Source: Kalaharituber pfeilii
Taxonomy: Eukaryota > Ascomycota > Pezizomycetes > Pezizales > Pezizaceae
Direction of reading: 5' to 3'
Assembly: GCA_015179045.1 (NCBI GenBank)
Contig: WHUZ01000004.1
Location: 744,001-808,000 of the forward strand
Length of the DNA stretch: 64,000 bases
How positions within the stretch are numbered: the stretch's first letter is position 1; each line of letters starts with the position of its first letter. Shown here one piece after another: positions 32,091 through 43,275 of this stretch. The translations under genes were made by a program, and so were the position numbers. The notes under the pieces were generated by a model. That model was not told the origin of the DNA. It did not search any database and saw nothing but the letters and a program-made list of their open reading frames with translations.

Positions 32091-33282
32091 GTAACAGTAC
32101 AATTCTCTACGGCTCCTGATGTTTATCTTGTTTAATTCAACAGGCCGTCTACTCTTTCATGGTCCGTTTCTTATGTGTAGGTGTGTGCTAGAAGTGGCTT
32201 TTAGCCCTCGCGGGCTATGTGAATGTAACTGCCAGACTTTCAATTATGCTAACGTGGACATACACGAAGGGATCCGCACAATGTGGTTGACCAATTGCAA
32301 CTATGATGCTAGGAAACTGTGTAGTTCCAGCTGAATGATCGACTGTTGTGAACTTGAGCTCTTGACTGGACATTATCAAGAGGCTTGGGATACATTCCTG
32401 TTTCTTTTTTTGCATAATTCACGGCAACTGAAAGCGGGGACAAGTAGGATTTGAAATCTAGTCTTTAGACGCGTACGTGGCATTTGGCACTTCAAACCTT
32501 AGCTTCAATAATATTTAGGTTTGTTAATAGCTCCACAAATCTCTGAGAACCACGTGCAGGTTTAGAGCTTTGATGCTCCCTTTACACGAAGCAGCCTGAT
32601 TTCTGACACGCTGATATCTTATCTCATCTCTAAACAAGACACAAATTTAGGACTTGCGCTTGGAACTTATCTGTGCTATTTCGAGATGCAATGTTGGTTA
32701 TATTCCTCACATAAGGATAGGCGTGTGTAAGTGCGAGCATGTCCAAGGGACGATTCAGTGATCTGCCACCTTTCCAACTCCTTCTAGCGAATGCTATACT
32801 AACATGAACTATCCTGGGTAAGACCCAGTTGAAACTAGTGCACAAGTCCCTTCGTTGTTAGCAACAAGGACCGTTGGCTCGAATTGCATTCAAGAATTCA
32901 TGCTTTTAATATCAGAGTGATGGGAACAAAGTGTTAGAATAGCGGCAGGGACTCTGTTTGGAATCATGACTGGATTTCCGCTTTAGTTCTGGCTCCAATT
33001 GAGGACAGCACAGTTCCTGGGAAAACAAAGACGACGTGGGCCTTTTGCCGGTTTGCCACATGGTTACTGATCCAGAACATACTGCAAGCTGTGTGTTCGA
33101 CTTTTATTTGTACTTTTGGTGTCATTATGCGTGTTACCACTAAGTATAAAGTGACCTCACTGTCTCCTTCTGAGCATCATTCGAGCACAAGTCCCACACA
33201 TACAATCCGTAAAGGTCTCTTTTACAGAATGGTATTAATTGCTTTTTCTGCTGCCCAAGGATCCGCCTTCCCACAAGTCAAA
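32091..33282. other. Possible single-copy DNA, no gene recognised
   Basis: No repeat signature and no convincing coding sequence; open frames here are short. Base composition is more balanced than in the repeats. This and the stretch to about 34570 are the best candidates for resident, non-duplicated sequence. Confidence 0.4.
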
Positions 33283-33445
33283 ATGCCGCCAGCCTCCATT
33301 CAAGTAACAGCCGCCCCGCAGGAGATCCCTGAAATTAAGGATGAGAAGCGCGGTATGTTCTTTCCTTGTGCCTTATTGCCTAGGATCAGGTGCTAATATT
33401 TTGCTGTGAATAGGACAAATCTGGTACATGTGCGTGGTTCAGTAG
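33283..33445 (+). CDS. Possible small two-exon host gene
   Basis: The ATG at 33283 has AAA before it. Exon 1 (33283-33352) reads MPPASIQVTAAPQEIPEIKD. A GTATGT donor, a TGCTAAT branch-like site and a TAG acceptor define a 61 bp intron (33353-33413). Exon 2 (33414-33445) gives GQIWYMCVVQ and stop, a product of about 33 residues. The frame is also open upstream to 33091, with another Met at 33229, so the real start may be earlier. I do not recognise the family. The good splice signals are the main support. Confidence 0.4.
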
Positions 33446-34572
33446 TCGAATGAGGACTATCCATTCTCAAATACATACCAAAATATAATCAAAAGTACGA
33501 TTGAAAATTGCAAAAACAACCTCTTCCTCACCAATATATTCTGCTCGATCTCCTCCACTTTTCTTCCCTCACAATAAATCGTTCAGTGGAAAAGGATGGG
33601 TTAACTGGTTTTAATGTTTTTCTCTAGAGTTCCATTTTTGCCCCTCTATATTTATTCTACCTCTGGGGCACCTTTTGAATTGCCCAGATTACTCATCGCC
33701 GACTACTCACGAACCTGTGCTTGTCAAATGTCAACGATGGCAATACGTAATTTTGAATAGTATGTTCCTGCATTTTCCGCCAACTGGAAAGCCAGGCAAC
33801 GTCGGTCGATATTGATCTGCTAGGGCTTTTTTAATGTATACTTGCATTCTTTCAAATTTTCTACCACTTACACTTACCTACCAATGCCGCGAACACACTC
33901 AATGGAAGTAATGCGAAAAACAGATGTTTGTTGAGTGTTCTTGGACTTTTACTATTCTCCACTCGTTCTTCCTGTTTTCGCCTCACCAGATATCTACACT
34001 GACTCTATCTATCCTCCCTACCTTTCGTACAGCAAGGTTTGTTTGGAAGGGGAAGAGATGAATGGGCTGCCTGGGAAGAGCGGACTGGGAATCTGGATCT
34101 TGTCCATGTGACGTCCGGAGGTACGCTAGTTTTGGTTCTGAGCAGATCCTCACGGTTTCTGCAATATTTTATTTTTTCTTTCCTGCTTTTTAGTCTCTAG
34201 TATCAATTTCAGGTACCTTGGCATGCCAAAGATGTCCTTGTTCGGGCTATCATGACAGGCATTATTTGACCACTACTACAGCTCTGCCCTTAGGGGCCTT
34301 TTTGTTCCCTTCCGGGCGCCTTCTTGGTTGCTATTCTCTTTTGGTCTGAAAAGTATACGTGCGCATGCGCATGTTGCAGAGGCTAGGAGTGATAATTACT
34401 TTTGTATATATTTATGTTGGAGATATAAGTATCTATGCATGGGATGCAACTACAAGTATGTATCGAAAGAATACTGTGCTCCTTACGCCCCTGCCTCTGA
34501 TCTGCCTCCACCTCCGCCGCACTGCGCCCTGCTACACCTCTCAATCCCCTCAGTAGAGTACAGTGGGGCTAT
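33446..34572. other. No recognised gene
   Basis: A possible exon lies at about 34034-34115 (acceptor TTTCGTACAG, donor GGAGGTACG), but reading frame and partners are unclear. Nothing else was supported. Confidence 0.35.
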
Positions 34573-34574
34573 CA

Positions 34575-34765
34575 TTTTTTTTTTTTTTTTTTTTTTTAAA
34601 TCACATAACCCCGCTTGCAGCGCCAAGCCATGGCAGGGTCCTTGGGCAAGCCCTCGAAGCCCGGAGACAGGCTTAACAAACAAAGAAATTTCTATCTACT
34701 TCTAAAACCTGATTCCAGAAACCTCCGGACGGTCCTTCCGGTTTCTGCCTCAGGGAGGCTCCACT
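34575..34765 (-). mobile_element. Truncated Tad1-like LINE 3' end
   Basis: A poly-T run, then CACATAACCCCGCTTGCAGC, CCATGGCAGG and CCCGGAGACAGGCTTAAC. It is the same subfamily as 45031-45165. No clear target duplication. Confidence 0.75.
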
Positions 34766-34771
34766 ATATAC

Positions 34772-34890
34772 AGTCTAACCTTGCTATACCGGACCTCGCT
34801 ATACCGGAAACCTTGCTATACCGGATGGCCTCTAATCGTTTCCCATACAAATCGCCCTTGCTATACCGGACTCGCTAACATTACCGGACC
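34772..34890. repeat. Single pogo-type terminus
   Basis: CAGTCTAACCTTGCTATACC followed by several CTTGCTATACCGGA words. It resembles one end of the MITE at 31391 but with CCGGA in place of ACGAA. The opposite end was not found nearby. Confidence 0.65.
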
Positions 34891-35694
34891 GGACAGAAAT
34901 CCCTAGACAAGTACTGTTCTCGTGCCCAGACTCTCTTGGCACGCTTAAATAATTCGCGAAAGGAAGAGAGTCTGGTACGAAACATCTCCGAAATGGGGGG
35001 CTCCTCAGCTCCGGCTGCCAAGAGGGCCGGAGATGCTAGCGCATGTTCCGGAGATGCTAGCGTGTTCCTTAGCGGCACTCACATTATGCATATGTAGTAG
35101 TAGAGAAAGCTCAGTACGAGCACCTAATATTCTAATTCCTCTCCAAATTGCTCCAAAAATACCGGAGATAGAAACTAAGGGCACTAGTTATTATTATATA
35201 TGATAAAGATACTATACACCATCTCCGAGGTCATTCTGGATAATATTAGGCCAAGTTAAAAGGTAGACTTGTCTAGGCTACTCAATGCATAAACCTCTGT
35301 ATAGTAGAAGAACAGGAATAAAAGCATCTCCGCAGACTGTATCACATCAGGAATAACGAAAATGTGTCCTGACATGCGGGCGTAGTGTCATGATAATTGG
35401 ATACATCCCATGTGTTCGTGCGTTCTGACATTCTTCTAGCTAGTAGACCCAGCGTCTAAATACCTTGCCAGGAAGCCCTGCATCTGAACACCTCACTAGT
35501 AAGGCCCGACGTCCCTACTTCATATATAATTCCGTACGCCGTCATGCCACACAACATTTAAGCTTGCATGTCTGGATGCCCGTAAAGTGACAGATAACAT
35601 TATTAATGAGGCAACTCGTCAGATGCTTACATCGAATGCCAATTTTAGTTACATGTGTGGTCTCAAAACCTCACGCACATATACTCTATATCTC

Positions 35695-35960
35695 GATATG
35701 GCAGAATGTGACAGGTATGGCAGGTGCCGCTCGACGGCGGGAGATGAGCTGCATTTCACAGGTATGGAAGGCCCCCCTTGGTGGTACGAGATGTGGCAGA
35801 ATGAGCCAAATTTGACCGGTATGGCAGGTCCTATACGACGGTGCGAGATATGGCAGAATGAGCCGAATTTGACCGGTATAACAGGTCCTATACGACGGTG
35901 CGAGAGGTGGCAGTATGAGCTGAATTTGACAGGTACGACAGCTTCTATATGATGGTGCGA
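35695..35960 (+). repeat. 57-bp minisatellite
   Basis: At least three tandem units of GCAGAATGAGCC(A/G)AATTTG, ACCGGTAT(G/A), (G/A)CAGGTCCTATACGACGGTGC and GAGA, with degenerate units before. The mirror is at about 43490-43830. Confidence 0.8.
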
Positions 35961-36184
35961 GAGTGTGATGAACCGATTCCCGACCCCTTACCCGAGACCT
36001 CCCAGCTCCGACAACCAGCACACGCGACGGTTGGTATCGCTGAGCTCGTTGTTACGTGATGTTAAAAACAAAGAAAAAAAGTTCAATGTATCAGTGTGAC
36101 GGCGTGCGCCCGCCCTACGGTTGCGGTGAACCCGCGTGTGGTGATCGGTACAGGGCGGTCGGTACAAGCACCAATACACTAATT

Positions 36185-36720
36185 CATCTCCGAATTGACC
36201 TGAAAACACCGGAGATGGAAACTAAGGGTACCATTTACTTTTACATATGATAAAGATGTTACACACCATCTCCGAGGTCATTCTGGGTAACACTTCCCAT
36301 GCTGTTGGGCAGTTTGCGTGGTTGAGGGAGGCGGGCTTGTCTGGACTGTGTAAAGAGGTGAGTTACAAGCACCGATACACTAATTCATCTCCGAATTGAC
36401 CTGAAAACACCGGAGATGGAAACTAAGGGTACTATTTAATTTTGCATATGCTAAAGATGTTACAAACCATCTCCGAAGTCATTCTGAGTAACACTACTCA
36501 TGCTGTTGGGAAGTTTGCGTAGTTCAGCATAGGAAGTTTGCATGGTTGAGGCAGGCGGGTACGTAAAGAGGTGAGTGACAAGCACCGACATACTAATTCA
36601 TCTCCGAATTGACCTGAAAACACCAGAGATGGAAACTCAGGGTGCCATTTACTTTTACATATACTAAAGATGTTACATACCATCTCTGAGGTCATTCTGG
36701 GTAACATAGCCTATGCTGTT
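36185..36720 (+). repeat. Tandem units with paired CATCTCCG / CGGAGATG motifs
   Basis: Three units of about 190-210 bp. Each has TTCATCTCCGAATTGACCTG, then CACCGGAGATGGAAACTAAG, and later CCATCTCCGAGGTCATTCTG. The motifs form inverted pairs 20-110 bp apart. The mirror is at about 42760-43275. Single units occur at 35160-35240 and 44265-44345. Confidence 0.8.
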
Positions 36721-37017
36721 GGGAAGTTTGCGTGGTTGAAGGAGGCGAATACATAAAGACTGTATAAAGAGGTGAGTTGAACATGATCTTGGCATTTGTC
36801 TTGGCGCTTGGTTATGGTACTCAAAGTGTTAACCTCTACATAGTAGAAGAATGCACCATGGAACAAAATCATCTCCGAAGACGGCACCACTGAGCGAAAG
36901 TGTACTGGAGATAGCGAGATATCTTTACAGGGGCATACTATTGATGAAATACTAGCAGAGGTCTCCTCCGGAAGGTTGTTTGTTGAATCGGAGATCAAGG
37001 AAGTTGGGGACTTATGA

Positions 37018-37402
37018 ATGCAAATTAGTGAAGTTGCTAGGCAGACTGCTCTGAGCTGGGACTTGCCACTCAAAGTTTTAGTATGGCAGGTGGAAGTTGC
37101 TGCACGCATGATGGAAGGCAAGAATCAGCTATGCATTACAAAGACTGGTGATGGAAAGTCATATTGTTTTGTGCTCGCATTCTTATATGAGAAGTGTAAA
37201 AGTATCCTAGTCGTTTCACTGTTGATATCGCTGATGGAGGATCAGGTAAGTGAAGCTCCGGAAAAGAGCAATATGTATCAGAGATGAAAATATTTATACT
37301 AATATAGCATAATAGGTGAAATATACTAAGAAATTTGGTTTAAAGGCTGTTGCAATCACATCAGAGAATGTGAAAGTATCTCCAGAGATTTTCCCAATGC
37401 TC
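37018..37402 (+). pseudogene. RecQ-like DEAD/DEAH helicase fragment with intron
   Basis: The frame from 37018 reads LSWDLPLKVLVWQVEVAARM and EGKNQLCITKTGDGKSYCFV, a RecQ-type motif 0/Walker A region, then ILVVSLLISLMEDQ (motif Ia). A GTAAGT...AATAG intron (37246-37314) continues it as VKYTKKFGLKAVAITSENVK (37315 on), as in RecQ proteins. It stops near 37401 where an LTR begins, so motifs II-VI are missing here. RecQ enzymes unwind DNA 3' to 5'. A partial tandem copy (intron region only) lies at about 38615-38790. Confidence 0.75.
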
Positions 37403-37826
37403 TGACCCAGTGGACCCTTTACTCGTGACCTTCCAGCTCCGACAACCAGCACACGTATCACTGAGCTCATTCCTGAAAATTCCTGACAATTCCACTTGGT
37501 TCTAGTTATTTCCTTAGTCTTCCATGTATTTCTATTATTTGTTTAGTCTTCCATGCATTTCTCTTACTTGTTTGTTTGCTTGCCCGAAGGATTAGAATTT
37601 GCCCATGAGGACTCTTTATAAAAGAGGCCCTCCCTCCCTACTCTCTATAACCCTCACGCAACAACTTGTATTCTACCCAAGTTGTATTAAGCTTTCAATA
37701 CATCTACCTCTCCATACCATATAGTCCGACTGCCTCTGCCTGCTGTAAACCCGCCCTGATGCCTGCTATCTAGACCCTAAACCCTGAATCCCAACTCTGA
37801 CCCGACCTGACCAATTCATTACAATT
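37403..37826 (+). mobile_element. Probable solo LTR
   Basis: It starts TGACCCAGTGGACCC and ends CCAATTCATTACA. It contains a TATA box (CTTTATAAAAGAGG) followed by a pyrimidine-rich transcribed-like region and AACAACTTG. A related start occurs at 35985 (TGATGAACCGATTCCCGACC). No 5 bp duplication was found, so the ends are approximate. Confidence 0.5.
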
Positions 37827-38229
37827 TAATAGGTATAGTAGGCCTCTCTCTATGGCAAGCAATGAGGCATCATCAGCTGAATTTATAGTATATTTATGCA
37901 ACTGTGATGCTGTTACCACTCAGCTCACATATCAGTGCCTGCATTACATATGCACATTTCAGATACACATGTGTATCTACCAACCGTCCTGTCAGGGCGA
38001 CATATGCGACATAGGCACTTGAGAGGCTGCATAGCGTAGGTAGGCTACATATACATGGTGATGCGGCGGAAGCTTCTAGTGCATATGCCAACAGAAGCTT
38101 CTAGCATAAGGAATTCAAGTATTTAAAGTCTCAGCATAGACCTGAGTGAGAGACCATCATTAATATACTTTACTCTCTCTCCAAGCTTCGTCCACTAGGC
38201 TTAGGCTTCGTCCTCTAGGCTCTGTCCTT

Positions 38230-38620
38230 ACACGTCCACTGCCACTCTACGGTTACGGTGAACCTATAACAACTGCTCCAAGTAAGCCAGAAGAAGGACT
38301 AAGGTTACCGGAGATGGAATTAGGAATCTTTTAGACCTACTCTAATATGTACCAACTCATAAGTTCATCTCCGAACATGTTATTCTCTTTCAAAGCAGAA
38401 ACTTGTATAAAGGCTACTCTGTCTACCCTACGGTTATGGTGAACTCATAACAACTGCTCCGAGTAAGCCACGAAAAGGATTAAGCTTACCGGAGATAGAA
38501 TCAGAGCCTTTTAGACCTATTCTCATAAGTAACAACTCACATAATTCATCTCCGGACATGTTGTGCTCTTTTGGAACAGAAACTTATATATGTACTATAT
38601 AAAGGCTACTTGAAATGCAG
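38230..38620 (+). repeat. Tandem units of about 170 bp with GTTACCGGAGATGG
   Basis: Two units here share CTACGGTTA(C/T)GGTGAAC, AACAACTGCTCC, TTACCGGAGAT(G/A)GAAT, TTCATCTCCG and TATAAAGGCTACT. Inverted relatives lie at 38990-39390 and 40137-40345. They form the inner ends of palindrome 2. Confidence 0.75.
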
Positions 38621-38916
38621 AAAGCAGGTAAATGAAGCTCTGGAGAAGAGCAATAGGTATCAGAGATGAAAATAGCTGTACTATTAAGGTACAATATATA
38701 AACTATACTGAGAAATCTAGCTTAAGTTGCAAATATGTTAGCAAATATGAAAGTATTTCTAGAGATACTGTCTAGATACCGTAGATCTCTCAATATTCTG
38801 ACTATCATTTGCATAGCATTGCACTAAAATAACGTCATGCAGCGCTATTTTAGTGTCATGCGCTACCCAGCTCTGGGACCGGAGCAAAAGTAAGTTAGAC
38901 CTCGGAGGTATTTTGT

Positions 38917-38979
38917 ACCAGACTCTCTTCCTTTCATGAATTATTTAAGCGTGCCAAGAGAGTCTAGGCACGAAAATAG
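38917..38979. repeat. Hairpin unit at the centre of palindrome 2
   Basis: GTACCAGACTCTCTTCCTTT...AAGCGTGCCAAGAGAGTC, then TAGGCACGAAAATA. It is inverted relative to the unit at 34915-34985, so 34915-38979 is bounded by inverted copies of it. Confidence 0.7.
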
Positions 38980-39391
38980 TAACCTTAGTCCTTCTTGTGG
39001 CTTACTTGGAGCAGTTGTCATGAGTTGACTGTAACTGTAGGGTGGATAGCTGGGAGTAGCCTTTATATAAGTTTCTGCTTCAAAAGAGCACAACATGTCC
39101 AGAGATGAACTTGTGAGTTGGTACTTATTAGAATAGATCTAAAAGATTCCTAATTCCATCTCTGGTAACCTTAGTCCTTCTTATGGCTTACTCGGAGCAG
39201 TTGTTATGAGTTCACCGTAACCATAGGGTAGACAGAGTAGCCTATATACAAGTTTCTGCTTCGAAAGAGTACAACATGTCCGAAGATGAACTTGTGAGTT
39301 GGTACTTATTAGAATAGATCTAAAAGATTCCTAATTCCATCTCCAGTAACCTTAGACCTTCTTATGGCTTACTCGGAGCAGTTGTTATGAG

Positions 39392-40136
39392 TGTTACGGC
39401 TAAGGTGGAAACTTGCCTACCACTGTGGCAAGGGGCAAGGGTTCCACTACTAATTAGCTGCCACGGCTAAAGGTGAAGACTTACCCGCCAAGGGGATAAC
39501 GCTGACCCTGCAATCGAACATAAGACCAATGCTGATTGACCGGACTGATCACCCGTTAGGCTTGGCTGTTGATTCTCGCATCGTTTAGATAGGGCAGTAC
39601 TACGGAAGGGTGTGTCATCCGGAATGCAGCTTGATGCATACACTCGAGTCACGGAAGCTTTATTTATATACGCACATGCATTAGTACATTCGTTATCTTT
39701 GTCCCGTACTATTTTTGCATGTTTTCGTTACGTATGCCTATTACCACGGTATTGGCATTGATAAGGAATCGCCGCGGGGCCAGCCAATTATTCATTTGTT
39801 GACTCCTCATGTATGGCTGCGCTGAAGTCTATATAAGCGCCGGCTGGCGATATCATAGTTAGAAGAATCAAGACACTAGCGGTGTCCTAAGTTTCTCTAT
39901 AACTCTGAACCTATCGTTCCCTCAATACGCCCGTGAATCGCTCCGCTCCGCTGCGCGCTCCCCGCCGAGTAGCTGCCCTTCCGGTCCGCCGTATATACGC
40001 CCCGTAGCCATTCCGAACCGCCGTGGCGACCCCGAACCGCCGTGGCGACCCCGACCCGCCTTATTCACCCCACCGTAGCCGTAACATCCGGTGCCGTCCA
40101 GCGCCCACCGGAGCCAGAGCCCTCACGCCCGTAACA
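39392..40136 (+). mobile_element. Solo LTR, 745 bp, with 5-bp TSD
   Basis: The ends TGTTACGGCTAAGG and ACGCCCGTAACA are inverted at their tips. A perfect duplication ATGAG flanks it (39387-39391 and 40137-40141). It has TATATAAGCGCCGG near 39831 as a promoter-like site. A diverged relative is split around the LINE at 50698-52055. Confidence 0.92.
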
Positions 40137-40889
40137 ATGAGTTCACCGTAACCGTAGGGTAGACAGAGTAGCCTTTATACAAGTTTCTGCTCCGAAAGAG
40201 AACAACATGTCCGGAGATGAACTTGTGAGTTAGTACATATTAGAGTAGGTCTAAAAGATTCCTAATTCCATCTCCGGTAACCTTAGTCCTTCTTGTAGCT
40301 TACTTGAAGCAGTTGTTATAGGTTCACCGTAACCGTAGGGTGTCAGTGGATATGTAAGGACAGAGCCCAGAGGATGAAGCCTAAGCCTAGTGGATGAAGC
40401 CTGGAGAGAGAGTAAAGTATATTGATGATGGTCTCTCACTCAGGTCTATGCTGAGACTTTAAATACTTGAGTTCCTCATGCTGGAAGCTTCTGTTGGCAT
40501 ATACGCTAGAAGCTTCCGCTGCATCGCCGTGCATATGTAGCCTGCCTATGCTATGCAGCCTCTCAGGTGCCTATATCACATATGTCGCCCTGACAGGACG
40601 GTTGGTAGATACACACGTGTATCTGAAATGCGTATATGCAATACAGGCACTGATATGTAAGCCGAGTGGTAACAGCATCACAGTTGCATAAATATGCTAT
40701 AAATTCAGCTGATGATGCCTTATTACTTGCCATAGAGAGAGGCCTGCTATACCTGTTAAATTGTAATAAATTGGTCAGGTCAGGTCAGAGTCGGAATTCA
40801 GAGTTTAGGGTCCGGATAGCAGGCATCAGAGTGGGTTCACAGCAGGTAGAGGCAGTCAGGCTATATGGTACGGAGAGGTAGATGTATTA

Positions 40890-41766
40890 TGTTACAGGTT
40901 CACCGCGACCGTAGTGTGAGCGGCCGGTGGAGCATGTAAAAAGCGAAAAATGCAAGCAATATGAAATGCGTATATGTGACGTAAGCGATATGTGACAGCT
41001 GGAAAGGTGTCGCAGTTGTATAATGAGTACTATATGAGCTATGCAGAGAACTAGCGAGTATCGCTAGTCAAGTGTCTTTTTGACCTAGCGGACAGTAACT
41101 TTCTGTATTTACTACCTCTGTAACAGTTAACTAGTGATAAACCGGTCACTGGTTCGATGCTTAACTTATCTCGCCAATTCCCTAAGTATTAAGTATTAAA
41201 GCCGCAGAAAGTAAGACTTTACCTGAGCTAAGAGCTAAAGAGCGAGAGCCATGAGCCAGAGCCAGAGCCAAGAGCAATATAGAAGGCTATGTAAGACAGC
41301 AAAATATTGATATTAGGCGACACTGTGTAATCCCGGCATGCTAAGTGATAGGTGGCGCTTGCGTAATGCATCTGAGGTAGCAGCAAGAATAAAGTGATGT
41401 ATCGGATCCCTGCCTGACATCCTAGTCGGAAGGGTCATGTAGCACAGTGCATGGGATAATCTACGATGGCCAGGGTGGGGGCAGACTCATATAGCAGCAA
41501 CTCAGAGAAGTTGCCCTAAGAGGGGGGGTACTGTTACGGGTTCACCACAACCGTAGTGTGGGCGGCCAATGGAGTGCGTGAAAAGCGAAAAATATAAGCG
41601 ATACGAAATGCGCATATGCGATGTAAGTGACATGCGACAGCCGGAAAGGTACCGCAGTCGTATAATGAGTACTATATGAGCTACGCAGAGGACTAGCGAG
41701 TATCACTAGTCAAGTATCTTTTTGACCTGGCGGATGGTAACTTTCTGTGTTTACCACCTCCGTAAT
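40890..41766 (+). mobile_element. TRIM: two-LTR miniature retrotransposon, 877 bp
   Basis: LTR 1 (40890-41125) and LTR 2 (41530-41766) are about 237 bp and align along their whole length. The internal region is about 400 bp with no coding capacity. A polypurine run AAGAGGGGGGG lies just before LTR 2, which sets the orientation. LTR 2 ends CGTAATA where CGTAACA is expected. The flanks TATTA and TATTG correspond to one TATTG site seen unoccupied in the left arm near 37698. Copies need proteins supplied by other elements. Confidence 0.9.
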
Positions 41767-41767
41767 A

Positions 41768-42060
41768 TATTGAAAGCTTAATATAACTTGGGTAGAATAC
41801 AAGTTGTTGCGTAAGGGTTATAGAGAGTGAGGAGGGAGGGCCTCTTTTATAGAGAGTCCTTATAGCCAAATTCCAATCCTTTGGGCAAGCAAACAAACAA
41901 GCAAGAGAAATACATAGAAGATTAAACAAATAAGAGAAATATATGAAAGACTAAGGAAATAACTAGAACTAAGTAGAATTGTCAGAAATTTTCAGGACTG
42001 AGCTCAGTGATACGTATGCTGGTTGTCGGAGCTGGGAGGTCATGGGTAAAGGGTCCACTG
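41768..42060 (-). repeat. Mirror LTR, right arm
   Basis: The inverted copy of the 37403-37700 LTR part (GGGTAGAATACAAGTTGTTG, then the TATA region CTCTTTTATAGAGAG). It was split from its end by the TRIM insertion. The remaining end portion is at about 40765-40889. Confidence 0.7.
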
Positions 42061-42440
42061 GGTTAGGGCATTGGGAAAATCTTCGGAGATGCTTTCACGT
42101 TCTCTGATGTGATTGCAATAGCCTTTAAACTAAATTTCTTAGTATATTTCACCTATTATGCTATATTAGTATAAATATTTTCATCTCTGATATATATTGC
42201 TCTTCTTCAGAGCTTCACTTATCTGATCTTCTATTAGCGATATCAACAGTGAAATGACTAGGATACTTTTATACTTCTCATATAAGAATGCGAGTACAAA
42301 ATAATATGACTTTCCATCACTAGTCTTTGTAATGCATAGCTGATTCTTGCCTTCCATTATATGTACAGCAACTTCCACCTGCTATGCTAAAACTTTGAGT
42401 GGCAAGTTTTAGCTTAGGGTAGTCTGCCTAGCAACTTCAC
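42060..42440 (-). pseudogene. RecQ-like helicase fragment, mirror copy with RIP-like damage
   Basis: The minus-strand copy of 37018-37402. Walker A reads TKTSDGKS instead of TKTGDGKS, from a G-to-A change, and stop codons interrupt the upstream part. Several differences are CpA to TpA on one strand. Non-functional. Confidence 0.75.
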
Positions 42441-42759
42441 TAATTTGTATTCGTAAGTCCCTAACTTCCTTGATCTCCGATTCAGCAAACAACCTTCTAG
42501 AGAAGACTTCTGCTAGTATTTCATCAATAGTATGCCCCTGTAAAGATATTTCGCTATCTCTGGTATGCTTTTGCTTAGTGGTGCCATCTTTAGAGATGAT
42601 TTTGTTTCATGATATATTCTTCTACTATGCAGAGATTTATATTCTGAGTACTATAACCAAGCACTAAGACAAATGCCAAGATCATGTTCAACTCACCTCT
42701 TTACACAGTCTTTACATATTCGCCTCCTTCAACCATGCAAACTTCCCAACAGCATAGGC

Positions 42760-43275
42760 TATATTACCTAGAATAACCTCAGAGATGGTGTGTAATATCT
42801 TTAGTATATGTAAAAGTAAATGGTACTCTTAGTTTCCATCTTTAGTGTTTTCAGGTCAATTCGGAGATAAATTAGTGTATTGGTGCTTGTAACTCACCTC
42901 TTTACATACTCGCCTCTCTCAACCACACAAACTTCCCAACAGTATGAGAGGTGTTACTCAGAATAACCTTGAAGATAGTATGTAATATCTTTAGCATATG
43001 TAAAAGTAAATGGTACCCTGAGTTTCTATCTCCAGTGTTTTTAGGTCAATTCAGAGATGAATTAGTATATTGGTACTTGTAACTCACCTCTTTACGTACC
43101 CGCCTTCCTCAACCACGTAAACTTCTTATACTGAACTATGCAAACTTCCCAACAGCATGAGAAGTATTACTCAGAATGACCTCGGAGATGGTATGTAACA
43201 TCTTTAGCATATACAAAAGTAAATAGTACTCTTAGTTTCCATCTCTGGTGTTTTCAGGTCAATTCGAAGATAAAT
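42760..43275 (-). repeat. Mirror of CATCTCCG tandem units
   Basis: The inverted copies of 36185-36720. The motif is often changed to CATCT(T/C)(T/C)(A/G)G, so fewer perfect CGGAGATG words remain. The 57-bp minisatellite mirror follows at 43490-43830. Confidence 0.75.

Larger units (their letters stand above)
34915..38620 (+). repeat. Left arm of palindrome 2
   Basis: Inverted copy of about 39000-44617. It begins with the hairpin unit TGTTCTCGTGCCCAGACTCT. It carries a 57-bp minisatellite, CATCTCCG arrays, a RecQ-like fragment, an LTR and tandem units ending in GTTACCGGAGATGG. This arm keeps more G/C than the right arm, whose differences are mostly transitions. Confidence 0.85.
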
